A DNA stretch of 64,000 bases, taken from positions 1-64,000 of the forward strand of contig JBJETY010000036.1 of assembly GCA_051883555.1 (NCBI GenBank). Reading direction: 5' to 3'. This DNA comes from CAG-917 sp051883555 (GTDB taxonomy: Bacteria; Bacillota; Clostridia; Christensenellales; CAG-917). Both the position numbers and the translations under genes were made by a program. Shown here piece after piece: positions 1 to 8,366 of this stretch (positions are counted from its first letter, which is position 1; each line of letters opens with the position of its first letter). Under the pieces are notes generated by a model that was not told the DNA's origin, did no database searches, and saw only the letters and a list, made by a program, of their open reading frames with translations.

Positions 1-1152
1 ATCCTCATTTTTCCTTTTCGGCGGTGCGCCCAAAAAACTGTACAAGCGACATTCAAGTTCGCTGTTATAAAGTTTTCTCGTTTTATCCGCCTTCCTGCCA
101 AAATATTTTTCAAAATTCTGAACGGTTGTGACAACGTAGCACGACCATTCGTCAAGCGACGTAAACATTTTTCCGAAATCACGGTATAGTTGAATAAGTT
201 CGTTTCCGCCGGAAAGTCTTTCTCCGTACGGCGGATTCGCCATCATAATTCCGTGTGCATATCGTGATTTAATTTTTCGCATATCCTGCGTTTCGAAATG
301 TATATATTCTTTCACTCCCGCTCTTACGGCGTGCTCGTTTGCCAGCTTTATTGCTCTGGAGTCTATATCGAAACCTGATATTCTCAAATCGGCGTCTCGT
401 ATAATTTTGCTTTCAAATTCCTCTTTCACCTTTGGCATAACGGTCGGAGCGTTTTTAAAACTTTCAAAGGCAAAACTTCTTAACGTTCCGCTCGGCGTGT
501 TTGTCGCAATTAGCGCCGCTTCGATAGGAAAAGTTCCGGAGCCGCAAAACGGGTCGATAAATGCTCTGTCGGCTTTAAAATACGAATTTAAAATAATCGC
601 CGCCGCCATCGTTTCACGCATAGGGGCAATCCATACTTTGTTTCTGTATCCCCTTTTATGCAAACCGTCGCCCGACGTATCCAGCCCGACGGTCACCGTA
701 TCGTTTAACACTGCAATCTCGATTCTATATTCCGCACCCGTTTCAGGCAATGCGGTTAGTTTTAAAGAATCCTGCATCTTTCTTACGATAGCCTTTTTCG
801 CTATGCTCTGAATACTGCTAAGAGCAAATAGCTTGCTTTTTAACGATTTAGCGGTTACCGTAATCTTTGCGTCGGCGGTCAGCACGTCTTTAAAAGAAAC
901 GGAATAAATACCGTCGAAAAGTTCGTCAAAAGTTTCTGCCTTAAATTCGCCGAGAACGATTCTGACCCTGTTTGCCGTTCTCAAATTCAAATTGAGCGTC
1001 GCAACGTCTTTGATATCGCCGTCAAGAATAAGCCTGCCGTTTATTGCAGGAACTTCAGGGTATCCAAGTTTTACAAGCTCACGCTTTGTAACCGCTTCGA
1101 TACCGCTTGCCGTGGATACGCTTATTTTAAATTGTCCGTCAAATATGCTCAT
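1..1152 (-). CDS. rlmL: RlmL/YpsC-type rRNA guanine-N2 methyltransferase (C-terminus outside window)
   Basis: Predicted SAM-dependent methyltransferase of the RlmL/YpsC family, which modifies 23S rRNA. I translated the minus strand by eye: the frame opens with MSIFDGQFKISVSTASGIEAVTKREL, has a THUMP-like N-terminal half, then the family's PFCGSGTFPIEAAL SAM-binding motif and the catalytic NPPYGERL motif. It stays open to base 1, so the last residues lie outside. The start at 1152 fits the family N-terminus, but no Shine-Dalgarno precedes it; a hairpin with a T-run sits directly upstream. It lies 38 bp downstream of mog, same strand. The exact rRNA target is inferred from the family. Confidence 0.85.
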   Translation of the reverse strand, partial: MSIFDGQFKISVSTASGIEAVTKRELVKLGYPEVPAINGRLILDGDIKDVATLNLNLRTANRVRIVLGEFKAETFDELFDGIYSVSFKDVLTADAKITVTAKSLKSKLFALSSIQSIAKKAIVRKMQDSLKLTALPETGAEYRIEIAVLNDTVTVGLDTSGDGLHKRGYRNKVWIAPMRETMAAAIILNSYFKADRAFIDPFCGSGTFPIEAALIATNTPSGTLRSFAFESFKNAPTVMPKVKEEFESKIIRDADLRISGFDIDSRAIKLANEHAVRAGVKEYIHFETQDMRKIKSRYAHGIMMANPPYGERLSGGNELIQLYRDFGKMFTSLDEWSCYVVTTVQNFEKYFGRKADKTRKLYNSELECRLYSFLGAPPKRKNED

Positions 1153-1163
1153 ATACAAAAAAC

Positions 1164-1185
1164 AAACGGAAATTTCTTTCCGTTT
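1164..1185 (-). terminator. Hairpin between mog and the rlmL-like gene
   Basis: A perfect 9-bp stem (AAACGGAAA / TTTCCGTTT, TTTC loop) read on the minus strand is followed by GTTTTTTG. It looks like a weak intrinsic terminator or attenuator, and it occupies the place where the rlmL ribosome binding site should be. Confidence 0.5.
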
Positions 1186-1190
1186 AAAAA

Positions 1191-1661
1191 TCAATTCTCC
1201 GATAAAACGTCAAGTCCGTAACTCACTGCGCCCAATATAACGTCCAACGCTTCTTTTACGGCTTTTTCACTGCCTGGCAGATTGATGACAAGCGAGTCGC
1301 CGCGTATACCGGATACGGCTCTAGACAACATTGCCTTATCGGTAAATTCAAGACTATACGTTCTTATCGCTTCGACTATCCCCATAGCTTCACGTTCCAG
1401 ACAGTTTTTAGTCGCCTCAGGCGTAACGTCACGACGAGCAAATCCCGTACCGCCCGTGGTCAGAACAAGCGGTGCTTTTAAATTGTCGCAACAATGTTTA
1501 ATCGCCTCTTCAATCATCTCTTTTTCATTCGGAACGACAATTTTGCCTTCTATGGTATATCCGTTACGCAAAAGAATTTTCTTTATCACTTCGCCGCTTC
1601 TGTCTTCTCTCTCTCCGCGAAAGCAAAGGTCGTTTACGACGATAATACAAACTTTTCTCAT
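1191..1661 (-). CDS. MogA/MoaB-family molybdopterin adenylyltransferase-like protein
   Basis: A 156-residue protein of the MogA/MoaB/CinA-N fold. The TTGGTGFARRDVTPEAT segment near residue 70-85 is the family's molybdopterin-binding signature, and GDSLVINLPGSEKAV near residue 120-135 is the second conserved stretch. Family members adenylylate molybdopterin before metal insertion. The start is set by AGGAGAT seven bases before the ATG. No other molybdenum-cofactor genes are visible here, so the pathway role is inferred. It is followed by the rlmL-like gene on the same strand. Confidence 0.88.
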   Translation of the reverse strand: MRKVCIIVVNDLCFRGEREDRSGEVIKKILLRNGYTIEGKIVVPNEKEMIEEAIKHCCDNLKAPLVLTTGGTGFARRDVTPEATKNCLEREAMGIVEAIRTYSLEFTDKAMLSRAVSGIRGDSLVINLPGSEKAVKEALDVILGAVSYGLDVLSEN

Positions 1662-1875
1662 CCGTTATCTCCTATATTTATATTTTAACACGGATTCGAG
1701 TTTTATCAAGTATTTTTTTCGCTTCAACGCCATATTGCCTAATATAAGTCGGTTTATCCATAAAAATCCATAAAAAATTTAATTAGTTTGCCGCACTGCG
1801 AAAAAGAAAATACTATATCAGGCAAGACTATTCGTTGCCCGACTACAACCTATAAATAAAAATCACAAAAAAACG

Positions 1876-1903
1876 TTGATTTTTATTTTTAATCGTATAT
1901 AAT
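1876..1903 (+). promoter_or_regulatory. Promoter of ssrA (tmRNA)
   Basis: TTGATT (1876-1881), 16-bp spacer, TATAAT (1898-1903), ending 20 bases before the mature tmRNA 5' end. This fits a short precursor trimmed by RNase P. Confidence 0.7.
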
Positions 1904-1923
1904 AATATTACCTAACAGCCTAT

Positions 1924-2284
1924 GGGGGTGTTACGGCATTCGACAGTTTGTCGAGGGTGTCAAAAGCATGTCGCAGGCTCGTCTGCGTAAAAACGGAATG
2001 CAAAAATAAATGCAAACAAAAATTCTATGAACTCTCAAGAGTTCGCTCTTGCTGCATAATTTAACGCAGCATGTCGACCTGAGGTTTTCTGTTTCCTCAG
2101 CAATCGGCATCATAAAAACAGACAACGCCGCCCTATGCTCTTAAAGGCGGTTGTCATTTAAGAGCTTACCGAATCAAGGTTTGTGCTTGCACCGAGATAA
2201 GGAAAATTCAAGCAATCACTAAGCATGTAGAAGTTGCCATCTGAAACAGATTGGACAGGAGTTCAACTCTCCTCATCTCCACCA
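1924..2284 (+). ncRNA. ssrA: Transfer-messenger RNA (tmRNA)
   Basis: tmRNA rescues ribosomes stalled on broken mRNAs. The 5' end GGGGGTG pairs over seven bases with CATCTCC at the 3' end, followed by discriminator A and an encoded CCA (2282-2284), making the alanyl acceptor stem. A T-arm (stem AGGAG/CTCCT, loop with TTCAA) lies just before it. The internal tag frame ends in ALAA then TAA at 2057-2059. The likeliest resume codon is GCA at 2012, giving ANKNSMNSQEFALAA; an in-frame GCA at 2000 would add four residues. Length about 361 nt, typical for one-piece tmRNA. Confidence 0.95.
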
Positions 2285-2291
2285 AAAAATT

Positions 2292-2386
2292 GACGCCAAG
2301 GCGTCGTTTAATCACAACTTTGCGGAAGAGCTTACTTTTCCGCACAAAGGGTGCGGATTTGACCTGAACAAATCCACCAAAAGACT
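2292..2386 (+). other. Hairpin series downstream of tmRNA
   Basis: After the tmRNA come a GACGCC-AA-GGCGTC hairpin, a TGCGGAA...TTCCGCA hairpin, and a third hairpin (GGATTTG...CAAATCC) that ends in ACCA like a tRNA acceptor end. These sit before the terminator at 2387. They could be 3' trailer structure; I cannot assign a function. Confidence 0.45.
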
Positions 2387-2407
2387 AGCCGCCATTGCGG
2401 CTTTTTC
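2387..2407 (+). terminator. Intrinsic terminator after ssrA
   Basis: AGCCGC-CATT-GCGGCT stem followed by a run of T. It ends the tmRNA transcript. Confidence 0.8.
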
Positions 2408-2811
2408 TATTATCGATTTAACTTGGTTGATTAATTGTATCAAATCTCTTATTTCCGAAAAACTTCCGTTAAATATAACTTCTATGCAAATACGACTGCA
2501 ACGCTGACGTCTAAACGCTCAACCTGAATTCCGTTTATAAAAATATTTACTAGCAATATATCACTGAAACTTGAAAAGGTTATTTAACACAAAACGTAAT
2601 AATCAATAAATATAAAGATAAAGTAAATTAAAAACGGACTCTTTATATAGAGTCCGTCTTTTCCGTTTTTTAGTGCTTAAACAAAATATTAACGTTAAAA
2701 TGATTTATATTCCGTTTACCACATAAATTGAATTTTCTCTGTCTGCGTTTTAATATGCGTCATACTCGGATAAATTTTTATTGTCTTTTATTATCAAAAC
2801 CAAAAATTAAT
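2408..2811. other. Intergenic region, ssrA to panE-like gene
   Basis: AT-rich, no convincing ORF. The only clear element is the terminator at 2630-2662 for the minus-strand reductase gene. Confidence 0.6.
2630..2662 (-). terminator. Intrinsic terminator of the ketopantoate reductase gene
   Basis: Nine-bp stem ACGGACTCT/AGAGTCCGT (2634-2642 with 2649-2657), followed on the minus strand by a T-run; it may also act on the plus strand. Confidence 0.65.
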
Positions 2812-3831
2812 TTACAACACGTCGTCGAACAGTTTAAGGTTGTCAAAACACGGTTTATATTTACCTTCTTCGATGCCCTTTATTATTTCAACCGCTTTAT
2901 CGTTTACCGGCGTAGGTACGCCGACCTTTCTGCCATAATCGCTGACTACGCCGTTTATCGCTTCGACTTCGCAAGGCTTGCCCTTTTCGATATCCTGCAA
3001 CATACTCGCTCTTATAAGGCGATGCTTTTTGATTGCTATCGGAATGATGGCAAAAGATATTTTCCTTTTAAACGCGCCCTTATAATCAATCAGCTTGACG
3101 ACGTCTTTGCCTTGTATAGGTTCGATTTTAATTCCGCCCGCCCTTGTTGAATCGATTATCTCTTTAATTATTCTTTGCGCGCAAAGTCTGCTTTTTTTAT
3201 TGTCGGCAACTTCGCCGAAATTGCAACCGAGAACTGCCGACATTCCGCTGAACGCCGAGTTGACAAGAAGTTTAGACCATCTTACGCCGATAAAGTTGTC
3301 TTCAACTTCCACCTTGCCCATTATGGATAATATACGAACGATTTCTTTGAAACGTTCGTTTTGTCGCGCTTTTACGTTTAATGCGCCCAGCGCAAAAACA
3401 AGAGCGTCCGGTTCGGAAGTAAGTTCGCTTACGCCCGGAGCAGTCATTTGCGCACCCCAACCTATTGCGCAACCGTATGTCCTGTCTTCGCCGATAATCT
3501 CCGAAACGCTATGCTCTGGCAAACCGTTTTGCATAGTGCATATTACGCCGTCGTCCGCCAAAAAATTCGTAAGATTTTTAACAACTTCTTTATTGTTTAA
3601 TTGCTTTGTCATAAGAAAAATAATATCGTATTTTTCTTTCATTTCTTCAGGAAGAAGAGCGTTTACTTTGACGCTGAAATCAGCTTTTCCCGTTATCGTT
3701 GCTCCGTTTTCTTTTAATGCCGCAACGTGCGCTTTGTTCCTGTTGACAAGGTCTACGTTTTCGCCGCTTTGTGCAAGGTAAGCTCCAAGTACCGTACCAA
3801 GTGAACCTGCTCCGTAAATGCAAACTTTCAT
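2812..3831 (-). CDS. 2-dehydropantoate 2-reductase (ketopantoate reductase family)
   Basis: Family members reduce ketopantoate with NADPH in pantothenate and CoA synthesis. The N-terminus MKVCIYGAGSLGTVLGAYLAQSG is the GxGxxG nucleotide-binding fold, and VNSAFSGMSAVLG near residue 180 is the ApbA/PanE C-domain signature. I place the start at 3831: AAAGGAGC lies six bases upstream and the Rossmann motif begins at once. A longer frame from 3930 adds 33 residues with no family match. It is a single gene with its own terminator, and no other pan genes are present, so a broader 2-keto acid reductase role is possible. Confidence 0.88.
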   Translation of the reverse strand: MKVCIYGAGSLGTVLGAYLAQSGENVDLVNRNKAHVAALKENGATITGKADFSVKVNALLPEEMKEKYDIIFLMTKQLNNKEVVKNLTNFLADDGVICTMQNGLPEHSVSEIIGEDRTYGCAIGWGAQMTAPGVSELTSEPDALVFALGALNVKARQNERFKEIVRILSIMGKVEVEDNFIGVRWSKLLVNSAFSGMSAVLGCNFGEVADNKKSRLCAQRIIKEIIDSTRAGGIKIEPIQGKDVVKLIDYKGAFKRKISFAIIPIAIKKHRLIRASMLQDIEKGKPCEVEAINGVVSDYGRKVGVPTPVNDKAVEIIKGIEEGKYKPCFDNLKLFDDVL

Positions 3832-4234
3832 TTCCGCTCCTTTTACTTGTGATTTAAACACAACGTATTTAATTCTGTTTGAATATATTTTAATTGTCCG
3901 CAAATATTGATTTAAATACCTGACCGACAAAACGGCAAAATCAAATTGATTGCGATTTTATCTGCGTTTTCCGTCAACCACGTTACGTCCATTATAAAAC
4001 CTATCCGTTTTAAAATCAAATAAATATACTAAAAACATAATATTGCCTATCCCGCAAACGAAACTTAACCGCCAATAAAATAATAAGCACCGCGTTTTGC
4101 TATTCGCGGTTTCATAAAATGATATAAAAATAAATTGACCGCATTATAAATCGAATTTAACAATGCATAAATATAAGTATTTTAAATACCGAATTAAATA
4201 TAACTAAGTATCATAAATATTAAATAGCACAAAA
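3832..4234. other. Intergenic region, panE-like gene to tRNA-Thr
   Basis: AT-rich DNA with no supported gene; no recognisable riboswitch or RNA motif seen. Confidence 0.5.
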
Positions 4235-4265
4235 AATAAAACCGCCAGATATAGGCGATTTTATT
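4235..4265 (-). terminator. Terminator of tRNA-Thr
   Basis: Read on the minus strand: a 12-bp imperfect stem (AATAAAATCGCC / GGCGGTTTTATT) followed by a T-rich tail just past the CCA end of the tRNA. Confidence 0.7.
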
Positions 4266-4267
4266 TA

Positions 4268-4343
4268 TGGAGCTGCTAACGAGACTTGAACTCGTGACCT
4301 CGTCCTTACCAAGGACGTGCTCTACCGACTGAGCCATAGCAGC
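4268..4343 (-). tRNA. tRNA-Thr (anticodon GGT)
   Basis: A 76-nt cloverleaf: acceptor stem GCTGCTA/TAGCAGC, D-arm with GGCTCAGTCGGTAGAGC, anticodon stem CGTCC/GGACG with loop TTGGTAA (anticodon GGT, reading ACC/ACT), T-arm with GTTCAAGTC, discriminator T and genomically encoded CCA. Confidence 0.97.
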
Positions 4344-4452
4344 GTTTGTAGCTTTGCTCAAAGCTACATAATTATATATTAGCTAAAAACAATTGTCAAC
4401 CGTTTAAGTTGTGCATTAAATCAAATTTATGCTTATAACTTAATTAGGCATA

Positions 4453-5733
4453 TTACGCATTAAAACATTTTTTAAGAACCAATTCCATTCTGGCAATTTT
4501 AACTGCGCTTACAAACACTTTCATTGCAAAGCCAAGTTCGTCGACGTTAGGAACGCTAGGGGCAATTCTGATATTCATATTGTAATCGTCCATACCGTAA
4601 GGGAAGGTCGCGCCCGCTTTTGTGAACGACACGCCTGCTTCCTTGGACAATTCTACAATTCTCTTTGCACAGTTTTTAACGTCAACCGAAACGAAATATC
4701 CGCCGTTCGGTTTTGACCAATGAACGAAATTGTCGCCTTCAAACGCTTCGGTCAAAGCTTTATCGACTATCTCGAATTTCGGTCTTAATATATCCGCATG
4801 CTTCGACATAAGTTTTAACACGTTGTCCTTATCTTTAAGATAAAGAGCATGCATATATTGATTGACTTTGTTAGGGCCGATAGTTTTAAAAAACATATGC
4901 CCTTTAATTTCCGCCACGTTCGCTTCGCTTGCGGCTACGCAACTGATGCCCGCGCTTGCAAACGTAATTTTTGAAGTGGAAGCGAATTCATAAATTCTGT
5001 TTTCAGTACCCGCTTTTTTTGCGACGTCGAAAATATTTTTCAATTTATCGTCAGTGCCGTAAAGGCTATGTACGCAATAAGCGTTATCCCAAAAAACTCT
5101 GAAATCTTCGGCGGCTGTAGGCATTGTTGCAATTCTTTCTACAACCTTATCGCTATAAGTAATGCCGGTAGGATTGCTGTATTTAGGAACACACCAGATA
5201 CCTTTTATCGACGCGTCGGATTTAACCATAGGTTCGATTAAATCCATATCCGGGCCGTCGGCAAGCATAGGAACGGTTATCATCTCTATGCCGAGCGCCT
5301 CGCATATAGAAAAGTGTCTGTCGTATCCCGGAGCCGGGCAAATAAATTTCGTTTTCTGAAGTTTGTTCCACGGAGTACTGCCCATAATGCCGAATTGTTT
5401 TGCGAACTGAACAAGGTCGTACATAATCGATAAACTCGACCCGTCAAGAGCTATAACCTCATCGGTTTTAACGCCGAGCATTTCCGCAAAAAGTTCACGG
5501 CTTTCTTTCGTGCCGAGCGGACAACCGTAATTGCGGACGTCAATTCCTTGCGAGATAAAGTCGACGTCGTGCAAAACGTCGAACATAGGTACGGAAAGGT
5601 CAAGTTGCTCGCGGCAAGGACGTCCTCTCGTCATATCGACGGTTTTTCCTTCCTTCTGATATTTTTTAAAGATTTTCAATTCATCTGAAAGAGCTTTTTC
5701 AAGTTCTTCTTTAGTCAGTTGTTTATAATCCAT
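4453..5733 (-). CDS. PLP-dependent class I aminotransferase (MocR-like aspartate aminotransferase group)
   Basis: Transfers an amino group between an amino acid (probably aspartate) and a 2-oxo acid using pyridoxal phosphate. 426 residues with the fold-type I pattern: DGSSLSIMYDLVQF near 97-110, the substrate-side YSNPTG near 185-190, DNAYC near 216-220 and the PLP lysine in ASTSKITFASAG (Lys about 255). The opening EELKIFKKYQKEGKTVDMTRGRP-type region marks the Asp_aminotransf family common in Firmicutes. GAGGAAAT before the ATG fixes the start. It follows der by 69 bp and is probably the last gene of the rnj-GT-DUF512-der operon. Substrate is inferred. Confidence 0.85.
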   Translation of the reverse strand: MDYKQLTKEELEKALSDELKIFKKYQKEGKTVDMTRGRPCREQLDLSVPMFDVLHDVDFISQGIDVRNYGCPLGTKESRELFAEMLGVKTDEVIALDGSSLSIMYDLVQFAKQFGIMGSTPWNKLQKTKFICPAPGYDRHFSICEALGIEMITVPMLADGPDMDLIEPMVKSDASIKGIWCVPKYSNPTGITYSDKVVERIATMPTAAEDFRVFWDNAYCVHSLYGTDDKLKNIFDVAKKAGTENRIYEFASTSKITFASAGISCVAASEANVAEIKGHMFFKTIGPNKVNQYMHALYLKDKDNVLKLMSKHADILRPKFEIVDKALTEAFEGDNFVHWSKPNGGYFVSVDVKNCAKRIVELSKEAGVSFTKAGATFPYGMDDYNMNIRIAPSVPNVDELGFAMKVFVSAVKIARMELVLKKCFNA

Positions 5734-5802
5734 GTTATTTCCTCAATAAAAGACAATATCATATATTTTTCGCAAAGACAAGCGTTGATATTATGTTTTA
5801 TT

Positions 5803-7110
5803 TTATTCATCCTGATTTTTTCTTGTGATTATCTTAATAGGCGTGCCTTCGAAATCGAAAGACGCGCGCAGTGCGTTTTCAAGATATCTTTTGTATGAAA
5901 AATGCATAAGCTCAGGTTCGTTGACTTTTAAAACAAACGTCGGAGGATTTGCCGAAACCTGCGTTATATAAAATATTTTAAGTCTTTTTCCGTTTCTTGC
6001 AGGCGGTTCGCTTATTCTTGTAGCGTCAATCAGTACTTCGTTTAAAAGCCCCGTCGATATTCTTCTCGACGCGTTTTCGTATACTTTTTTAACGTACGGC
6101 AAAAGCGTATCGATGCGTTTGCCTGTTTTTGCCGACAAAAAAAGCGGTTTCACATAATCCATAAATTTAAGGTCGCCGGCAAGTTTTTCTTTAAATCTGT
6201 TTACCGTATGAGTATCCTTTTCAATCAAATCCCATTTATTCATAACGATAACCGACGGCTTTCCCTCATCGTGAACGAAACCTGCAATCTTTACGTCCTG
6301 TTCCGTCATTCCTTCCGACGAATCGCAAACGATTACGGTTACGTCGCTGCGCCTTACAGCCATAAGCGAACGCATAACCGAATATCTTTCAAGGTCTTCG
6401 CCGATATTCCCTTTCTTTCGCATTCCTGCCGTATCTATTATCGTAAACTCTTCGTCGCCGATTTTTAGACGAGTATCGATTGCGTCTCGCGTCGTACCGG
6501 CTATATCGGAAACGATAACTCTGTCATATCCTAACAGCTTATTCGTAATCGACGACTTGCCCGCATTCGGCTTTCCGACTATTGCGATTTTAAGACTTTT
6601 GTCTTCCGTCGCCTCTCCCCCCGTCACGCTGTCCAACACAGCGTCAAGAAGGTCGCCGATGCCCTTACCCTGCTCGGCCGAAACGGCATGAGGCTCTCCA
6701 AGCCCTAAGGAATAAAAATCGTAAAACACGTCCGTTTTATCGTTATCGACTTTATTGACGCAAAGAACAATAGGCACTTTGGCTCGTCTCAAATATGAAG
6801 CTACCTGTTCGTCGTCAACCGTTACGCCTGTCTTTCCGTCTACTACGAAAATTATTGCCTGTGCGGTATCAATTGCCAATTCTGCCTGTGTCTTTATGTG
6901 TCGCCACATTTCATCCTGAGATTTAAGCTCCAATCCGCCCGTATCTATAAGCGTAAAAATCTTACCGCACCACTCCGCGTCAACGTAAACGCGGTCACGG
7001 GTAACGCCCGGCGTGTTTTCGACTATAGACACTCTCTTGCCTGCTATTTTATTAAAAAGAGTAGATTTACCTACGTTAGGTCTGCCTACTATAGCTATTA
7101 ATGGTTTCAT
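5803..7110 (-). CDS. der: Ribosome-assembly GTPase Der (EngA)
   Basis: Essential tandem GTPase needed for 50S subunit maturation. 435 residues, the usual length. First G domain: GRPNVGKST (8-16), DTGGLE, NKVD. Second: GKPNAGKSS near 180, DTAGMRKKG, MNKWDL. A KH-like C-terminal domain follows, ending in the family's FEGTPIKIITRKNQ-type tail. It overlaps the upstream DUF512 gene by 4 bp (7107-7110), so translation is probably coupled. The DUF512-der pairing is a common Clostridia arrangement. Confidence 0.97.
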   Translation of the reverse strand: MKPLIAIVGRPNVGKSTLFNKIAGKRVSIVENTPGVTRDRVYVDAEWCGKIFTLIDTGGLELKSQDEMWRHIKTQAELAIDTAQAIIFVVDGKTGVTVDDEQVASYLRRAKVPIVLCVNKVDNDKTDVFYDFYSLGLGEPHAVSAEQGKGIGDLLDAVLDSVTGGEATEDKSLKIAIVGKPNAGKSSITNKLLGYDRVIVSDIAGTTRDAIDTRLKIGDEEFTIIDTAGMRKKGNIGEDLERYSVMRSLMAVRRSDVTVIVCDSSEGMTEQDVKIAGFVHDEGKPSVIVMNKWDLIEKDTHTVNRFKEKLAGDLKFMDYVKPLFLSAKTGKRIDTLLPYVKKVYENASRRISTGLLNEVLIDATRISEPPARNGKRLKIFYITQVSANPPTFVLKVNEPELMHFSYKRYLENALRASFDFEGTPIKIITRKNQDE

Positions 7111-8366
7111 TTTAACTCCGATAATTTCTCTAATAAATCATTTCCCGTTTCGTTTACGACAATAACTTTTCCAAGCTCTTTTTCGACGTCCGAAAGCGGA
7201 ACGTTATCTAAAAACAGCGTGCTGAATTCTTTAAGCATATTAGACGGAATAGTATATGCGTCGTATCCTCTCGGAGCCTGTTTTAAAATATCCCCTGCCG
7301 TTATAAGTCCGGACACCGTAACAGTTCTGCCGAAAAAGTCGTTTTGTATAGCTTTGACGAAGATATCCAATCCAAGTTTTTTTTCTATACTCGGCACAAC
7401 CGTTTTAAGCACCGGCTCGAAAGATACGCCTGTAAGCATACAGACCCTTTTACCGATATCGAGCGTTTCAATTTCTGCGTAGCTTATTTCAACGCTTTCT
7501 AAAAACTCGCGCACAAGTCCGACGCCGTTTTCGATTTGCGGAAAGTCCTGATAATATTCATAATCGGGAATCGGTTTTCCCGCCTTAATATACATTTCGT
7601 CGGCGGCGAAACAAAAACCGCCGTATCTGTTATATCTTTCTTCGACAAGAGCTATGGTTTTAAGAGCTTCATCTTTGTCGAACGGTTCCAACGAATCTAA
7701 TCCGCCTCTATGGGAAGTCAGCCCGACAGGCACAACCGCAACCGACATAACGCCTTCGATTTCGTGCAGGCGGTCGATGGAATCGAGCATAACGTCGCCG
7801 TCGTTAATTTTTGGCACAACGACAAGTTGCGTATGCATTTTTATTCCGCCGTCGGAGAGAGTTTTTAAAATTTCTCTCAGTTTCAACGTTGCAGGATTAC
7901 GCAAAAGCGATTTTCTTATTTCGTCGTCCATTGCGTGAACGGAAATATAAAGCGGACTGAGTTTAAGCCTTAATATCCTTTTTATATCTTCGTCGTCAAC
8001 GTTTGTCATCGTTACGTAACTGCCGCTGATAAACGAAAATCGGTAGTCGTCGTCTTTTACGTACAGCGCGTCTCTCATACCTTTCGGCAACTGATCGACA
8101 AAGCAGAATTTGCACTTGTTTTTGCATCTTACAGGTGACAATTCCTCGTCGATTTCTATGCCGAGAGTTTTCTCCGCACTTTTTTTAATGCGTAGGGTTT
8201 TCTCTTTACCGTCTCTATTTATCTTGATTTCAAACTTTTCCTGTCCGTCATAATATAAAACGTCTAAAACGTCGCAAAACGGGAAGCCGTCGAATGACAA
8301 AATTTCATCGCCAATTTTCAACCCCTGCTTTTTCCCAAAACCGGATAATGCGATTATCTTTGCCAT
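7107..8366 (-). CDS. DUF512 protein (PDZ-like domain plus radical-SAM-like core)
   Basis: An uncharacterised but conserved Clostridia protein of 419 residues. The first ~70 residues look PDZ-like (GKKQGLKIGDEILSFDG). Next is a radical-SAM-type cluster, CKNKCKFCFVDQLPKGMR near residue 80-97, which matches the CxxxCxxC pattern. The DUF512 C-terminal region follows (RFCFAADEMY-like segment near 250, TGVSFEPVLK near 320). Der lies directly downstream (4-bp overlap) and the glycosyltransferase upstream (1-bp overlap). Function is unknown; conserved synteny with der suggests a link to translation or ribosome assembly, which is inference. Confidence 0.9.
   Translation of the reverse strand: MAKIIALSGFGKKQGLKIGDEILSFDGFPFCDVLDVLYYDGQEKFEIKINRDGKEKTLRIKKSAEKTLGIEIDEELSPVRCKNKCKFCFVDQLPKGMRDALYVKDDDYRFSFISGSYVTMTNVDDEDIKRILRLKLSPLYISVHAMDDEIRKSLLRNPATLKLREILKTLSDGGIKMHTQLVVVPKINDGDVMLDSIDRLHEIEGVMSVAVVPVGLTSHRGGLDSLEPFDKDEALKTIALVEERYNRYGGFCFAADEMYIKAGKPIPDYEYYQDFPQIENGVGLVREFLESVEISYAEIETLDIGKRVCMLTGVSFEPVLKTVVPSIEKKLGLDIFVKAIQNDFFGRTVTVSGLITAGDILKQAPRGYDAYTIPSNMLKEFSTLFLDNVPLSDVEKELGKVIVVNETGNDLLEKLSELK

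Noticed and set aside
2504..2518. The 15-mer CTGACGTCTAAACGC is also present at 11218-11232
   Set aside because: A single shared 15-mer in 64 kb of biased sequence is expected by chance, and the flanks differ.
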